Below the pieces are notes generated by a model, which saw nothing but the letters and a program-made list of their open reading frames with translations, was not told the DNA's origin and ran no database searches. From Anarhynchus alexandrinus (taxonomy: Eukaryota > Chordata > Aves > Charadriiformes > Charadriidae): a DNA stretch of 64,000 nt. The stretch spans positions 612,719 to 676,718 of the forward strand of contig VUYV01000042.1 of assembly GCA_008711295.1 (NCBI GenBank), read 5' to 3'. Of the stretch, positions 41,166 to 53,362 are shown one piece after another. A program made the position numbers and the translations under genes. Every line of letters begins with the position of its first letter. Positions within the stretch are counted from its first letter, which is position 1.

Positions 41166-43764
41166 GAAATGAAGAATTGAAGTCTTCTGAAGGAGCATGT
41201 CAGTGCAAGTCTTTGTTAAAAAGCAATTAAAAAATAGAAACAGGGCACTTATTCTATATATTGCTTGTCATTAAATTAATAAAAATGTGGGTTTAATTTG
41301 GTTCATCAATTCAGGGTGGGGTAGCCCACACGAAAGGATAATAGCAGTTATACAGCACATCTGGGATGGTATTCTGAACAGCACTTAATACTGGTATAAT
41401 TCTGCTACCATCAATATTTACTGGGACAAAAGCATAGGTGCTTTTGAAACCAGTTTCATCTGTGGTCCTTTCTGCTTTGGACTTCATATCACTTCATATC
41501 ACTTCATAACAGGTAACATGGGCATAGCACAGCTTAATATAACATTTTCTGCTCCTAGATGCACCACAGTAAAAACTGAACTTCCTTATGTTACATTCTA
41601 TGGTAGAAACAACAACAACAAAAAATCAGGCATACAAAAGAATTAATACCGATTGCTATTTTCTTGTGCTTGTTTGCACTGTTTATATCGCATGAACCAC
41701 AAGTCCCAGTGTTCCTGCTGCTTGCAAAGGTTGGAAATGATCATTTCTCTTGGTACATTACGTGGCCGCCAGAGGCTGCTTTCCCTTGAACCATTGGGTG
41801 TCGACTGCCATGAGAGAGAAGGTAAAGTAAGTTATGCTGGTACTTTTGCAGGTACCAGACTCTCTGAAATACTTGGGTTTTGTGTCTTACATGTTCATGG
41901 CTTTATCAGACACAAAATTCTCTATCAGGAAAAAGTTTTCCTCTTGTCAGATGGGCAGAAAACATTGGCTTCTCTGTTGTCCAGGACACAGTCCACTTTG
42001 GCTTCTTCTTTGGGAAGTTCACCTAATAAAACTCTGTTTTGCATTCCAGGATAAAACTTCACTTTTTAAGAGACTGAGACCCTTTGCAGTACCCAAATTC
42101 CTTATTCTTAAAGCACATTGTTGTTGTGCTGCTTCATCATTTATCACATCTAAAGCTCGTTACAAGGTATTGGGAAATGTTCTAAACTCTGCATGTGGTT
42201 TCACTGACCCTCCCGAGTTCAATTTTTATGGCATTGCTGGCTAAAATTACAGGGGAGTAAACTTGCAAACTGGCTTGGTTCTGTTCCTTTAACTTCTGCA
42301 TTCTTACAACAAAACAATGTAAATTTTTACAGTAAATTCAATGTTTCATTTCATTCTTGTTTCCAAAATATGATATAACATTCCCTTGGCTCAACATCAG
42401 TTTGCACTGAAATAGATGTGAATGAACCTACATGCACTGAAGATTCAGAAGAAGAGCTGTCAAGCCTACAGAAGCCTTACAAAGAGACTGAAAAAGAATC
42501 TTTAATGTTGGCCACTTGGAACAAACTGCATTGCTATTATTGATCAGGAGTGAAACTAAAAATACTACAATTTAATACTAGCCAAAGAGGACCAAAAAAA
42601 AAAGGAAAAAAAAGAAATAAGCTAAAAGTAAAAAGTAAAGCCATGCCAAGAAACTAAATTATTTTCCTGGAAACAATTTAAAACTAATGACTAAAATGAG
42701 TAAGACATGGCCCACAATACAATTTTTTATTTTAATAATATCCTTTTAAAATGCATTTTCACAATAATGTTAGAGGATATTTTAAAGACTATATAATTTA
42801 TGAGCCAATGAGACAACATGATCCTAGTGTGGCTCCAGATATCTTCTTTCTGAAAAATATGAATTGCAGATTGCCATGGGAATTTGTATAGCAGAAATTA
42901 AAATTGAATTGTGGACATCTTAAAAGAAAAAAAGCTACATTAAAAATAAAAGGAGTTGTGATAAGATATACTCAGCTTTTTCTCAATGCTTCTTCCCAAT
43001 ATGGAGAAATTAGGCTACATTTTGGTAATGATAATCCATGGAGAGGTTAGTTAAACAAAAATCCAAACAGCTTGTTGAAACTAAACTTATGTGTTCTGTA
43101 TGCCACAACTACATTCTCTCTTCACAGTTCTGATCCACCAGTAATGACACTGTAAAATATAAGAGGCCAGGCTCAAAAATTATTCAACATTCCATCAAAT
43201 TTTTGTTGCAACTTTATAGCAAGTACTTCAATAACTTGGAGATGATGGAATTTTACTTTTCTGGAATTTGAAAGATTAGTCACATTTCCATTTGATCTAT
43301 GTTGGTTAAGGCACCTTTGTCAGCAAGCTTTCTCTACATCAGATAATTCACAATACAGTGAATTTGCAAAACTAGTGAATTATTAACAATTATAGTGACT
43401 CTACAGTCGCAATTTCAATTCATTTGCATGGCTTTCTCTGTTTACTGTGAACAAAAAAATCTTCAATCAAGCACTAAAATTGAAAATGGAACAATCAAAT
43501 ACATTTAGGGATATATCTCCAGGCTATCAAGATAAGTGGGGGCTTCATTTCAGGAAAAGTAACCACAAATACCAATATCAAGACCATGTTACAAAAATAA
43601 AGGGCAAACTTCATTTAGTGTAAACTTTATGTAGTGTAAAATAGACATATATATAAAATATATATATGTATATTTTCCCAGAATATACATATATAGTAAA
43701 ATGGTAACATCACAGTCTAGCGCTTACATAGCTTATCTGTCTATTATATCTTATGTATCGGTAA
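41166..43764. other. Non-coding DNA with short tandem repeat and unrecognised ORFs
   Basis: A 10-bp tandem repeat (ACTTCATATC, three copies) lies at 41,481-41,510. Two overlapping forward frames, 41,653-42,054 (133 codons) and 41,834-42,244 (136 codons), use GC-richer sequence than the surroundings. Neither has a domain that I recognise, and two frames open over the same DNA points to composition and not selection. An AT microsatellite that forms a perfect hairpin (43,661-43,695) closes the region. Confidence 0.5.
43661..43695. repeat. AT microsatellite hairpin, 14-bp perfect arms
   Basis: The arms 43,661-43,674 and 43,682-43,695 are exact reverse complements (left arm TATATATGTATATT), separated by the 7-base loop TTCCCAG. 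The region is continuous with a TA microsatellite starting near 43,648. It lies about 70 bp upstream of the start of the forward CR1 at 43,765. Most likely it is a microsatellite that has become palindromic, with a possible cruciform. Confidence 0.85.
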
Positions 43765-45031
43765 TGGAACGAGTCCCCTTAGAAACTATCACAAAACAAA
43801 TGAAGCAGATGATTGGGAAGAGCCAGCATGGATTTACCAAGGCAAATCATGCCAGACGAGCCTGATCACCTACAACAAAGTCACATCTTCTGTCAACATG
43901 GGAGAGCAGTGGATGTTGTTTACCTGGACTTCAGCAAAGCATTTGACAGTTTCCCACAGCTGCCTCCTAGAAAAACTGGTGTGATACAGACTGGATGGGT
44001 GGTCTGCGAGATGGGTCAGAAATTGGCAAACAGGCCACACTCAGGGCGGTGATCAATGTTTTTTACTCGGGCTGGTACCCTGCCACAAGTGGGGTCCCCA
44101 AGGGATCAATACTGGGCTCCACGCTGTTCAACATCTTCATCAATGATCTGGATGATGGAATTGAAAGCACCTTCACCTAGTTTCCTGGTGACACCAAAAC
44201 GGGTGGTAAGGTGGACATATGAGAAGGAAGAGCCATCTTTCAGGGAGGCTTGGACAGGCTGGAAGAGTGGGCTCGCAAGAACAGTGTGAAGCCCTGGACC
44301 TGGGATGAAATAACCAAAGAATTCAGTACAAACTAGGAACTGTGTGGCTGGGAACAGCCTTGCTGAAAGGGACCTGGGAGTCCTGGTGGACAGCAAGCTG
44401 AACATGAATCAGCAGTGTGCTGCTGCCCCAAAAAAGGCAAATCAGATCCTGGGCTGCATCTGCAGAGGCATTACTAGCAGAGATAGAGATGTGATCATCC
44501 CACTCTACTTAGCACTTGTCTGACCTCACCTGGAGCAGTGGTTGTTTTCCCCACAGTTCAAAAAAGATGTGGACAGACTGGAGAGCATTCAAAGGGCCAT
44601 GAAGACAATCAAAGGGCTGGAGAACCTGTCCTGTGAGGAAAGACTGAAGGAATTAGGTCTTTTCTGCCCAGAGAGGAGAAAGCTCGGGGGGACCTCATTA
44701 CAGTATTCCAGTACTTAAAAGGTGGCTACAAGGAGGACAGAGGCTCTCTCTTTACAAGGAGCAATATGGAAAGGACAAAGGGCAATAGGTGCATGTTGCA
44801 CCAGGAGAGGTTTCACCTCAATATAAGAAATAAATTTTTCACAGTGAGAACAACCGTTCACTAGAACAACTTCCCTAAGGACATTGTAGAGTCCCTGTCG
44901 CTGGAGGTTTTCAAGGTGTGATTGGGCTGGGTGCTAGATAATCTCATCTAGACTCCCTTTTCCATGAAAGCTTGGACCAGATGATCTTTCAAGGTCGCTT
45001 CCAACCTACGCTGTTCTATGGCTCTATGATT
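43765..45031 (+). mobile_element. CR1 LINE, 5'-truncated 1.27-kb copy
   Basis: This copy starts inside ORF2, at the reverse-transcriptase segment (GAGTCCCCTTAGAAACTAT at 43,771), and runs to the complete CR1 3' end: the stem 'ctagactccctttccatgaaagc...ggaccagatgatctttcaaggtc' and a terminal 'ttctatggctctatgat' tail near 45,012-45,030. It is in forward orientation. Frame changes, stops and small deletions occur throughout, so it is a dead, fairly old copy. The left junction abuts a TA-rich microsatellite zone. Confidence 0.96.
43813..44990 (+). pseudogene. CR1 ORF2 reverse transcriptase, broken
   Basis: Recognisable reverse-transcriptase motifs occur in order but in different frames. Motif A reads YLDFSKAFD, with both catalytic-type Asp codons intact (43,927-43,929 and 43,945-43,947; frame 1). 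Motif B follows as [10 protein letters not shown] (44,088 onward; frame 3), where family members usually have Gln in place of Lys, then the [12 protein letters not shown] stretch. The catalytic FADD box expected next is ruined: a stop TAG at 44,178-44,180 precedes Phe-Pro-Gly-Asp (44,181-44,192), so the first Asp of the pair is gone. The thumb and C-terminal words (DRLEEWA, FKKDVDRLE, KGLENLSCEERLKELGLF) follow with more frameshifts. Intact CR1 ORF2 would copy its own RNA into DNA at the nicked target site; this copy cannot. Confidence 0.92.
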
Positions 45032-48000
45032 ATATATCTCTAGATCTCACTCTCTAATATGGAAGGAAATATCAATACCTCCATTCTCAGATGGAAAACC
45101 TGAGAAGTGACTCGACTATCTTTCAGTAGGTCACCAGCAGAGTTGGAACTAGAATTTCCCAAGAATGTTCAGTAATATTCTTTTCAGTTAGATTTTGAAA
45201 TGTCATTACACAGGGATGGTTTCCACTGATTTGTTTTCACTTATTTCCAAATTCACTGATTTGACCAGACCACTGCAGAACGTTTGAAAACTCTTGTAGA
45301 TTTCCAGTTCCCTGGGGAAACTGTTTACTAAATAATTTTCTCTGTAGCTGATGCAGCTAAATAAGATCTAAATTTGTCCAGAGCCAATATTTACATGAAC
45401 AAGTGACAGACCTAAAAATATTTAAAATGGGAAGAGGAAACAATTTGGTGGGGATAGCAAGGTCTTCAAAATGAGGCAAATGAATGCAACACTCCATGTA
45501 GTAAGACGCTATTTCAAACAGATGTGGAAAAGAACTTAACATCAAACACAATGACTTCAAGACATAAACATGTCTGCAAGTAAAAGATAAATTTAAGACT
45601 ACTGGGGATGATTTTGTAATACATTTGATCTCAAAATATGGCAGGAAAATTAATTTAGAAAAAGATGTCCTTGATGCCTTCTCATTTAATTAGAGGTTAC
45701 TGTGCAGGTGACAATCATTTATGATAAATATTTTCTATGAATTTGTCTATATACAAAAGTACCACACATAGCTATTCCCAGTACATCAAAGACATTTAAA
45801 CTCTCTCGAATCTTCAGAGTTGGATTGGAATAATACAAACGTTTACATGAGGCAGGGGGTACAGCCAAGTTGATGCCAGCAAAAATGCATCCCCAGTAAG
45901 AGTCTGTAGCCATTTAAGTATTTTGAAAGAAAAGTAGTAAATGAAAAGTTAATAACACAATGTTTATAATGGATCCTATAAATTGTTCAATATAAAAAAT
46001 AAGGTAATCTGGTCTTTTAAAATAATTGTTATGAACTGTATAATTTATGAACAGCATATTTATGGTTCTACTAAAAGCTATTTTTATTGGAAAACTATTT
46101 ACACTTTTATTCAGTTAAAAAACCTTACTCATTCATCATTCAAAAATCCCAGACAGATGCTTTCCATTATCTCCAGAAGAACTGAGAATTATTTTATTAC
46201 ATTATATTATATCATATCATATCAATTATTGTTTGTGATTTTGTGTGTCCCATCTTCTTAGCATCTTTCCTTTAAGAAGGAATTCCACAAATATCTATTA
46301 CTGAATCTATCATTTCTTCTATTACTGCTATCATTTAAGCCAATAAAATAATTATCAAGCACTAGGTCCAATGGAAAGCGTTTGCAAAAGCAAGAATTCC
46401 CTGGTATGAGGAATGCCAGGAATTTACTGTTTTGGATATGTTGCAGGGTTAAGAATAGTGACAGAACATGAAATATTTGAAGAGTAAATATATTATCCCT
46501 CATGTCAACTAATTGTATGAATTCACAGACTATTTAGATTTTTTAGCTACATACAGCTCAGTTAACTGAAGGAAGAGTTTGAAATGAATTCATAAATATT
46601 TTAACACGTATGAAATCTTTCATGTCCCTGATTTTTTTATTTTTTTTACCTCTTCAGTCAGATTGCGCAAATAATAAATCAGTACAGTCTAGATGATGAT
46701 CTATGGGACAAACAGATGCTTCTGTTTCACCTGCTATTCTGAAAGATACAGGGAATGGATGTTACAGAGTCAGACAAAGCTAAACAAGTGAATGCCTTTT
46801 CCAGTGGCCCAGACCCCTGTTAGAGCTAGACGGGAGTTTAGCTACTCCTGTCAGTAACGGCATTAAAGACAAGAAGACTATCTTTACTTAGGCACAGCCC
46901 AGCACAGGGCAGCCAAAGGGGTAGCTACACTACCTTGGCCCATGGAGGAGTCTCTTCTCTCCAGGGTTGGTGTTAACTGAATGTTGTGCCCGAGCAGTGC
47001 TTAGCAGAGAAACAGTATTAAAGAATAGCAATGACTATATTAACAAAGATTCACAATCTTTCTTGCAATGTATAGGCTTCAGTAACTGCAAGGATAATAG
47101 ACTATAATTCAAAAGCATTAAAACTTTAAACCTGCATTTAAATAGTAATTATACTGATTAAACTATTGCACGTTGGTTTTTTTTCTTCAGAGCAGCTGAG
47201 TATCTTGTATGATTAAATACCAAACTCTGCAAAGAACTCTACTGTCTCTAACCACAAATAACATTGTATAATTGCAGTTATTTTAATTTTGAGACATCAT
47301 GTAATCTGTTAAACACAAAAGTTGAATAAGGCCTTTTGACTTTCAATATGCTGTAGCAAGTCATCTGCACATTAAATTTTGTGAAAACTCTGTAAAGCCG
47401 CCATAAAAAATGAAAATTGCCCTTTTAAAATCACATTTGTATGGAGATGTGTCCCTGTGGCTTCCTCACATCGGCTGCCAATGACAGAATGCACACCAGA
47501 GGTAAATGGAACTGAGCTGCCCATCTGTGTGCTTTAAACACAATTGTGTGCCAACAGCCAAGAAGTACACATACAGAGATACACATACAGATGTATGTAA
47601 CATCAAGCTTTGTCCTGGAAAATACAGTTTGAAAAGTAAAACCACAGTAGTAGACCATGACTGTCATCTAAGTTAACAATGCATCACTTGCAGCACCATT
47701 TGCAACTTCGGGACAGAAAGCATTAATATCACGTTGCCTCCGAAGCCCTGCCAAGACGAACATGTGTTGTCAGGGCAGACTTCATGGAGAACAGAGCTCG
47801 ACAAGCAAGCACTGATTCCACCCTCTTGGTGAGAATCCCTTGCCAATTATGTGGTATCAGTCAAAGGAAATTCTGAATTACATTAATTAATTGATAAATG
47901 TATAAAAATTAAAAAAAAAAACACCAAAACATGCTGTTACCTTTTATTGCTTCATTCTAGACTCAAGAGGTAGTCCATTTCCACAGATTAGATTAATATC

Positions 48001-51000
48001 CAAGGAAGTATGGCCCAGATTAACACAGATTTGGATTGAGTTTAGATAGATAATTAAAGCAATTTTTGATTGTATTCTGCTACAGTAGTGTTCTAATTGT
48101 ATCCGTAACATGAATAGGTCAGGAATATTTGCAATTAAAAAGCTGAAAATACTGAAAAAAACCAACTAAAATTTCATTTGGTTATTTTTAGTACTTAATC
48201 TATACTTCTTTATATATTTATTTTTCTTCTGTGCCAAGTCGAGTTGGCATGAATCTACAAAAGTGCCTTCGCTAAACATCAATATAGTCAAGCTCTAAAT
48301 GAGTTCATTACCCATTGGCCAATTTCCACCAGTTTTTCATATGAGATCTTTCATTATGTATTGTTTAGAGCAAAGGTTTTAAAGTGAAATACACTTCTAT
48401 CTTATATACAGAGAATACTCTTACTGCTAAATTTAAAGCTATCTTTCACAAGACATAAAACATCCTTAGCAAGACACACTCACTGCCTAAAGTGAACAGA
48501 TTGACACTGACAAATTTCAGCACCCCAGCAAGTGAGGGTCTAATGTCTAAACTTCCTCGCTTCACAGCTTTAGACCCACTAGTTTCTCCTAGAAGCTGTT
48601 TCACTCTATTTCAAGCTAATTCGCTAATGTCCAAAGAAATACTAAAACTCATCAAACAAATGATTTCTCAATAACTATAGCACTGGTTTTTAATGTCTAT
48701 GGATCATCCCTGTAGCCCGTTCAGTATCACTTTCCCCAAGAAAAGTTGTTTGACTGTCTTCATGAAAGGTAGTGTTTCAACTCAGTTCAGATTGATCCTT
48801 CTTCATTACAAATATATGTATTTTGTAGTACAATTTTATTATTTTTTTTTAAGATTTTAAGATCAGGGTATTAGACAGAATATAGTGTACACGATCTGTG
48901 CTAAAGGAAGTATCCTTGTCCTGTCAAACATCTAAAATGCAGTAGATAACATGGCTCAATACTGAAATACTCTTGTATGCAGGTTGTAGGGCTAATTATG
49001 CATGTATCATTTACTTTAATGATGCTAAGTCAGTATCAAACTGACCAGGTGTAAAACCCAGAGAGGTCCAGGTCTTAAATTATGTAGATAAAGGAAGGCA
49101 GAAGACAAACACTGGCAGTTAGCTGATAATGAGGGGCAATTTCCTTCTTTGTAGCCAAGTCTATGCAAAACACATGGAACAACTGTAAAGACTCCTTACT
49201 CCCTGATTAGTTACTAAATAAAAGCACAGCAGCAGACTTCGGTACCGAATGCACAAGGAGAGTACCTGACAGGATGGAGGCATCCTTCCTGCCTACACAC
49301 GACCTGCTGGCTTCACCTGTGCCGCTGTGCGTGAACAGCATCAGCTTGGCTGTAAGCCCACCATGCGCGTCTGACTGCTCTTCTGCATGTTCTGTCTTAT
49401 ACCTTTGCTTCTGGCTGTCTCTTAAGTCATTAGCCCACCCACCAGGCAAGTGAGGATGATCTTAAGGGTGAAACTGTGACATGCAAATAAATTTTCTCAC
49501 CTAAAATGAGACTTTCACAATACAGATATTTAAATATCTTACCTGTCTAGATTGTACTGATAGCCAATGGAGAGGAATGGATCCTTCTGGAAATGCCACC
49601 TACCCCTTCTCACAAGGCATGTCTGGGAATGGCTATGTGAACTGCTCTCAGCAGTCTTTGTTTCCTTTCATTTATTATAGAGAAAACCTAGAGAATTAAT
49701 TCAGATGTAAACATCTACACGGTGATTGATACATTAGGTCAGATGAAGCTCATCTGTCCCTACATTTTGTCATTACAGTGTAGATAATGTGTCTAGAATT
49801 GTCTAAAGAGGTCAAAAGAGCCCCACCGCCATTGAGGAGTGTTTTGCCAGTGCAGGTACTACAAAAGACAGCTTAAATAATGCCTGCTAAGGAGTCAAAT
49901 TAAAGCTTGGCAAACAGAGAGTGCCACATAGAGACAAGCTGGCGAGATTCTTGTAACCAGTCAGTCCCTCAAGCAGTGTGAGGAGAATCCCATAACTTGA
50001 CAGACAATACTGACAGCCCAAAGTTTTAACAGGTCATAAAAAAGGGAGGAAGACAGATTCCTTACAGCATTTTTTCTTCTCTCTGGGCAGTAAATTTTGT
50101 CTCTCGTAGGATATGCCTCTATTATTTTTTTTTTAACTATGTGTTTGACGTCATGTTTATAAAATACTGGAAAAAAAAATGACATGGCTTTGCGTCTATC
50201 AAAATTTTACAGTTATATAATATCTGTGATTAATTATACTTCAGCAAATACATATCCTTTTCAGTGATGAAGAACAAGCCAGTCTTTTGTTATTCCACTA
50301 CAACAGTCAAGTAGGATACTAAATATGAAGAGTGCCTGAGATAAAGGATACTGTGCTGGATTGAGACTACCAATTGAGTCAACATTAAGTGCCTAATTAC
50401 CAGAATATAATTTTAGAATTAAATCAGTAACTCGATATCCAAACCTCTGTGTTATACTGCTAATATTTAAACCACTTGATCTCAGATTAAAAAATTCTGA
50501 TAGCAGAGGCCTGGTTTACCTGAAAAAAAAATGACTAATTCAATAACTTTTTTTTCCAGAACAGAAGGCCCTTATGGGAATTATTTGGAAATAATTACAG
50601 TAGAATTACTTATTCTGGTCCATTTCCCTTCTATAGACAAAACTTTGCTCTTATGTAATTCTACTGATTTCAGAAGAATTAGTCTCAGTTTTCCCCAAGC
50701 GAAAGATGAGACTCAAGCTTATTGTGTTCTGATCACTTTCATATGTTACACCTACAAAATGGTCTTCTGTTAGTAATCTTTGTTGTCTCTATACTTAGAG
50801 GTTCCATTCATTGAGCTATAATCATCCAGTAGAGAAATTTTCAAAACATCTTCGGGTCTAAGGGCAAGACATGACTTTATCCCTTTTATACCCTTCATTT
50901 TTTTCCTAAATATGAAATCATTTCTGTGCAGAATATATACGTGCTACATTCTTCAGTGTCAATTTGGAACATAAATGCGATCATTCCTCTTATCTAAGGG

Positions 51001-51852
51001 AGAAATAGGACAAGGAATGGATGAATGGCATTTCAGAGGGATGCACATTTCTAAGGAAGCAAAAGGAACCATATTTGCTTCGAGCAGCTATTTTTTTTAC
51101 ATACATTAGTAGGACACAGACTGTCAATCATTGTCTGCATCCATCTTGAAGTCCTCCTTGAAATGCCTGACTTTACACCTATCAGGTGCCAAAATCAACC
51201 AGATTACATGATGGAGGGCTCAGAAGGTGAGGCATGTAAGAAATGTATTTCCCTCTCAGGCAAGCAGATCAGTTAAATTAGAAGCAATGGCTTCGATGTC
51301 ACAGTACAAATTGTATCAAATCTGAAATGCTACAGTTGATTTAAACAGTCTAATGTGTATCCGTGAAAATCTTTACTCCAAAACTCCATCTGATATACAG
51401 AAGGCATCGTAAATATTTATAATTAATGGTTATTTATATAAAATATTAACAATGACAAAATTACCAGTGGCATGTAAAAATGGCCTATACACAAAGACAA
51501 TTAACTGCCACTTATACCATTGTTGTCTCACAATGACCTTAGCCACACCAGAACTAATCTTAGGATCTGCAAACCTTTTATTCCAATTCCCTATATCTAC
51601 ATATTACTGTGAAACATATTGCCATTCACACGAAAATTATGAAAAAAAATCAGCATTCTGTGTTTAAATTCTATGTAAATCAAGCTTAACATAGGTCAGT
51701 GCTCCCTATTGATTTCAGTTAGAGTAACCCCTGTTTGCGTCAATTAAATGAGAGCAGAAACAAGTCCAATCAATAGCTATTAATCTTAAATATCTCTGCA
51801 AGAAGTACTGGTACTTTAAAACAAAACACTGCCAATATTTGGTTCGTGCACA

Positions 51853-51868
51853 TGTGTGTGTGTGTGTG
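51853..51868 (+). repeat. (TG)8 microsatellite
   Basis: Eight exact TG units, preceded by CA and followed by CGCAG. This is a short dinucleotide repeat of ordinary kind, potentially polymorphic. Confidence 0.95.
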
Positions 51869-53337
51869 CGCAGATTTAACTCAAAGAACCTGAATTTGGG
51901 ACTTCGACCTTTGCGTGTGGAATCTCAGAGAAATATGTAAAACTTATTTCAGCAAGTTGCAGTCCTCATAATTATATAAATTCCAGATGATGACGGAAAA
52001 TACAGTATGTTATCAAACTGTTAATGCTTTAAAAGATACAGCATATTCAGTGGTGAAAATCACATTACAGAGACAATCTTAATTCTTACATCTTCTAATT
52101 TCCAAGTACCTGACATTGAGCCATGAATAACGTTGATGTAGTATAGTTTTAGCTTATTTCTTATAGGAACAAAACGTAGATCATTGCTTTCAATGTCTGT
52201 CTTTCCATCTGGCACTCCTTAACTTTTTAATCTTTTGGACAATTTCTGTCTATCTGAAAAAACACAGTCCATTGCTTTCCTACAAGTTTCATGAAAATGG
52301 GTTGTTAGGTAGAGAGTTTTAGTAAAAGCAAGATGCAGGGAGAACAGAGCTTGTAACACTGTTTGACAGCAACCAGCTGGCCAGTCAGATAGGAGTATTG
52401 GCCAGCTGATCAATATATGAACAGCTCTAAATGAGCTACAGCCTGTGCTGTTTCTTGCCTAGAGGTTTTCCCATCAGGAGCGAGCTATGCTTATTGCAGC
52501 AGGAAAGAAGGAAAGATTAGGGATAAAGAATACAAATCCCTAAGAAACCAAGTGTCGTTAGTTCCGCTTCTCATGGAACGAACTGTTTTCCATGTACTTT
52601 TATTAACTGTCGCCAGAGAAACCAAATCCTACAGCACTGGTGAAAGACTAAACAGGTATTTTCAGTCTTTTATATTTACATACAAAGTGCAGACAATCCA
52701 CAGAGGGAAAATATTTCTCACTCTAATACCACCAAAGTAGGTTCTGAACACATGGGAAATGGTGCTTAGTCTTCATGCGGGGACAATACGGAGTGCCTGC
52801 ACATGTGTCTGCATCACCTGCTCAAGGCATTCAGAGTCTGGTGGCAATGCGTTCAGTTCCACAGACGCATCTGATTTCTTCTCTTGTCTTGCAGAGGGGA
52901 GAGCGTAGCAAGCTTGGTGCAGCCCTAAGGCAACAACAGTGACTACGGAGTGAGGACAAATGACACTTTCTCTCTCCCCATTTTCTTTTTTTTTCCTGAG
53001 TTGGAAGGAGATTGATTACTTCACTGTGATTTTCTCTGGTTATGACAGTAGTAAGAATTTGGTTTCTTTATTAATTAGGAAAGACAGATAGTGTGTGTTT
53101 GTACTTTCAAATTCTTTCAAATGAGACCTGAGGCTGCTCAGCACCATGAAAATTATTCAGTACCTGAAATTAACCATCCCAAATTAGAGGCACTCAAAAG
53201 ACCCCAACACTTTGCTTATGATTATTCATCTCCGCACAGTGAAGAACAGAAAATTGACCTATGTGCTCCTAGTCGTCTTCTTGTATCATCTACTTTAAAA
53301 CTTTACTTATCTAATTGTTGACATAAAGTATCACTGA

Positions 53338-53362
53338 AGCCTGATTATCATTTAATCAGGCT
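53338..53362. repeat. Perfect 10-bp hairpin
   Basis: Left arm AGCCTGATTA and right arm TAATCAGGCT are exact reverse complements around a 5-base loop, TCATT. A shorter echo of the right arm (GGCTGATTAC) follows at once. No T-run follows and no promoter is seen, so it is not a bacterial-type terminator; its role, if any, is unknown. Confidence 0.8.

Noticed and set aside
41653..42244. Two overlapping forward ORFs of 133 and 136 codons
   Set aside because: Two different frames are open over the same DNA, neither shows a known domain, and no splice or promoter signal was convincing. Composition is the simpler explanation.
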